Positions 63,018 through 64,000 of a stretch of 64,000 bases of DNA are shown in pieces (position 1 is the first letter of the stretch; each line of letters begins with the position of its first letter). Both the position numbers and the translations under genes were made by a program. Source of the stretch: Taishania sp036758285 (lineage in GTDB: Bacteria; Bacteroidota; Bacteroidia; Flavobacteriales_D; Crocinitomicaceae); contig DAIOWV010000008.1 in the NCBI GenBank assembly GCA_036758285.1, positions 1 to 64,000 of the forward strand. Reading direction: 5' to 3'. Under the pieces are notes generated by a model. It was not told the DNA's origin. It saw only the letters and a program-made list of their open reading frames with translations, and made no database searches.

Positions 63018-63222
63018 ATGTGTGTATTGTAAATGTGTCAACATGACATTTAATTGCTTCTCTAGATATTTTTCTGTCAAAAATAGTAAAAATAACGTGT
63101 TGCTTTATCCTATTAACGGATAATCAATACTTAAAGATGAAGACAAAATTTCCGATTCAATTATTTAACTAAATTTTAAGAAAAAACAGTAAAAATTAAG
63201 ACTTCTAGCTAAATTTTGTTCG

Positions 63223-63230
63223 TATCTTTG
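63223..63230 (+). promoter_or_regulatory. Promoter -7 box TATCTTTG for repeat module 1
   Basis: Exact TAnnTTTG match ending 4 bases before module 1. The expected start at about 63236-63238 would give an RNA of about 65-70 bases ending at the terminator. Confidence 0.6.
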
Positions 63231-63234
63231 TATT

Positions 63235-63302
63235 AGAGTTAGTTTTCATAAGTAGTAGTTTAGGTTATGCAAAAGAGAAAGCCCCTTATGGTTTTCTCTT
63301 TT
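63235..63302 (+). ncRNA. Repeat module 1: candidate small RNA with own terminator
   Basis: The conserved block 63235-63267 (AGAGTTAGTTTTCATAAG, then TAGTAGTTTAGGTTA) is followed by a 13-bp stem hairpin (63271-63302; AAAAGAGAAAGCC base, 6-base loop) and T's. It contains no start codon with an ORF. A promoter box sits just upstream. The block has one AGT fewer than in modules 2 and 3. Confidence 0.55.
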
Positions 63303-63397
63303 GTATTTTATAAACTTTCCATAAAATAAATATTTGCAATTTTTTGATAATATGTCTTGTTTGGCATGAAGTTTGAAACATACTTTAATCAGTAGTA

Positions 63398-63469
63398 AGA
63401 GTTAGTTTTCATAAGTAGTAGTAGTTTAGGTTAAGTAAAGAGAAAATTCATTTTGGATTTTCTCTTTTA
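63398..63469 (+). ncRNA. Repeat module 2: candidate small RNA with own terminator
   Basis: Block 63398-63433 is identical to the module 1 block apart from one extra AGT. The terminator (63437-63467; AAAGAGAAAATTC stem, 5-base loop) has a different hairpin sequence with the same AAAGAG base. Upstream, AGTAGTA (63391-63397) is shared with module 3. A weak promoter (TTTG at 63360, TACTTTAA at 63381) is possible. Confidence 0.5.
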
Positions 63470-63824
63470 CATTTATAGCTATTTGATCCTATCACATTCA
63501 TTTTTACATAAGAATTGAAATGTTAAATTCTAGAATGGGCGTTCAAATTGTTTAATGAATTTTGGATGTCACAAAGGGTAGGGATATTACTTTTTCCTGA
63601 TGTTATTAAAGTTATACTTAATATAGTAAATTGTTGTTTTTATAATCTTTATTATTTAAATAAATAGTTGTTTTTCAGTTTTATATTGTTTTATTTCTGA
63701 TTTTTTATATCTGGAATACAATAAGATTTAACTTTCTTCGTTTATTATAGTAGAGCAAAGTTTAATGAAGTGTTAAAATCTTCTTAAAGAATGTTAAATA
63801 TTATGCACGCATATTAAAAATACA

Positions 63825-63832
63825 TATCTTTG
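63825..63832 (+). promoter_or_regulatory. Promoter -7 box TATCTTTG upstream of repeat module 3
   Basis: Exact TAnnTTTG match, 80 bases before the module 3 block. If used, the transcript would be about 140 bases, longer than that of module 1. Confidence 0.45.
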
Positions 63833-63912
63833 TTATGTGATGTTAAAGAAGTCACTTTCGAAAAAACGGAAATTTTTAAATAAAGTTTGAGTAGAATTAA
63901 ATAGTAGTAGTA

Positions 63913-63981
63913 AGAGTTAGTTTTCATAAGTAGTAGTAGTTTAGGTTAATGTAAAAGAGGAGACATCAGTGCTCCTCTTTT
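63913..63981 (+). ncRNA. Repeat module 3: candidate small RNA with own terminator
   Basis: Block 63913-63948 is identical to the module 2 block. The terminator (63953-63981; AAAAGAGGAG stem, 9-base loop, T's) again has the same stem base but a different sequence inside. It lies 19 bases from the window edge, so further modules may follow outside. Confidence 0.5.
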
Positions 63982-64000
63982 ATATTTATAGACATTTTTA

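Larger units (their letters stand above)
63018..64000. other. Gene-free region (983 bases) with three repeat-terminator modules
   Basis: No coding frame of credible length on either strand. It holds three copies of a conserved ~35-base block, each followed by a distinct terminator (63235-63302, 63398-63469, 63913-63981), and two exact TAnnTTTG boxes (63223-63230, 63825-63832). The stretches between modules (63303-63397 and 63470-63912) are AT-rich and show nothing else I can support. Confidence 0.75.

Noticed and set aside
63235..63948. CRISPR array from the three identical ~35-base blocks
   Set aside because: The blocks are spaced 163 and 515 bases apart, not 30-40, and each is followed by a terminator. 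No cas genes are present.
1..64000. tRNA or rRNA genes, insertion sequences, prophage or plasmid origin
   Set aside because: Looked for in all intergenic stretches by cloverleaf-like arms, conserved rRNA sequences, transposase-like frames and iteron repeats. None seen by eye; tRNAscan and IS searches would be decisive.

Overview
The window is AT-rich DNA from a member of the Bacteroidota, most likely order Flavobacteriales. Five things support this: a fused lpxC-fabZ gene, a protein with a type IX secretion (type A) sorting domain, repeated matches to the Bacteroidota promoter box TAnnTTTG, LytS/LytTR two-component pairs with TPR sensors, and TonB/ExbB/ExbD genes of Bacteroidota style. I cannot fix the genus; a Crocinitomicaceae/Fluviicola-like organism is only a guess. 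Three N runs (9619-9640, 34960-34996, 48045-48054) show that this is a draft scaffold. I see no rRNA, tRNA, CRISPR array, transposase, integrase or phage gene.

Layout. 0-6.5 kb: phospholipid synthesis (cdsA, psd), methyltransferases, a zinc-carboxypeptidase-like AstE/AspA protein, an amidohydrolase and a RidA protein. 6.6-9.6 kb: first sensor kinase/LytTR regulator pair. 9.6-16.4 kb: RDD membrane protein (cut by a gap), class III aminotransferase, thioesterase, RsmF-type rRNA methylase, a T9SS-secreted repeat protein, an iron/B12-type binding lipoprotein and HemJ. 16.4-20 kb: CAP-domain protein and an erythromycin-esterase-like protein. 20-26.7 kb: a compact block with a BtrH-like acyltransferase, membrane protein, ABC-2 exporter, acyl carrier protein, ketosynthase and a catalytically dead ketosynthase partner, resembling the core of a flexirubin/aryl-polyene locus. 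27.9-31.1 kb: lipid A operon lpxD-lpxC/fabZ-lpxA. 31.1-34 kb: a frame-broken rlmD and cinA. 34-38.8 kb: second sensor kinase/LytTR pair and three unknown membrane proteins. 38.8-42.4 kb: lipB, a PGI/PMI sugar isomerase and a FecCD/FecE-type ABC importer. 42.4-50.8 kb: gamma-carbonic-anhydrase-like protein, SGNH/PKD protein, DUF1624 acyltransferase, ppk1, M20 dipeptidase, LEA-type lipoprotein and SanA-like protein. 51-52.1 kb: three short SSB genes in tandem. 52.2-56.3 kb: exbB-exbD-exbD-tonB plus a second tonB. 56.6-63 kb: nucleoside phosphorylase, Crp/Fnr regulator, DinB protein, DEAD-box helicase, TraB/GumN protein and a glycosyltransferase. 63.0-64 kb: gene-free, with three copies of a conserved ~35-bp block, each followed by its own intrinsic terminator.

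Most of the window is ordinary chromosomal housekeeping. Four features stand out: the 63-kb repeat/terminator modules, which look like a family of short RNAs; the KS/ACP/BtrH/ABC block; the three tandem tail-less SSBs; and a 31-bp inverted repeat across the lpxC/fabZ-lpxA junction that appears to have cut off the end of FabZ. The inverted repeat and the duplications in rlmD could be real rearrangements or assembly joins; read mapping would decide.
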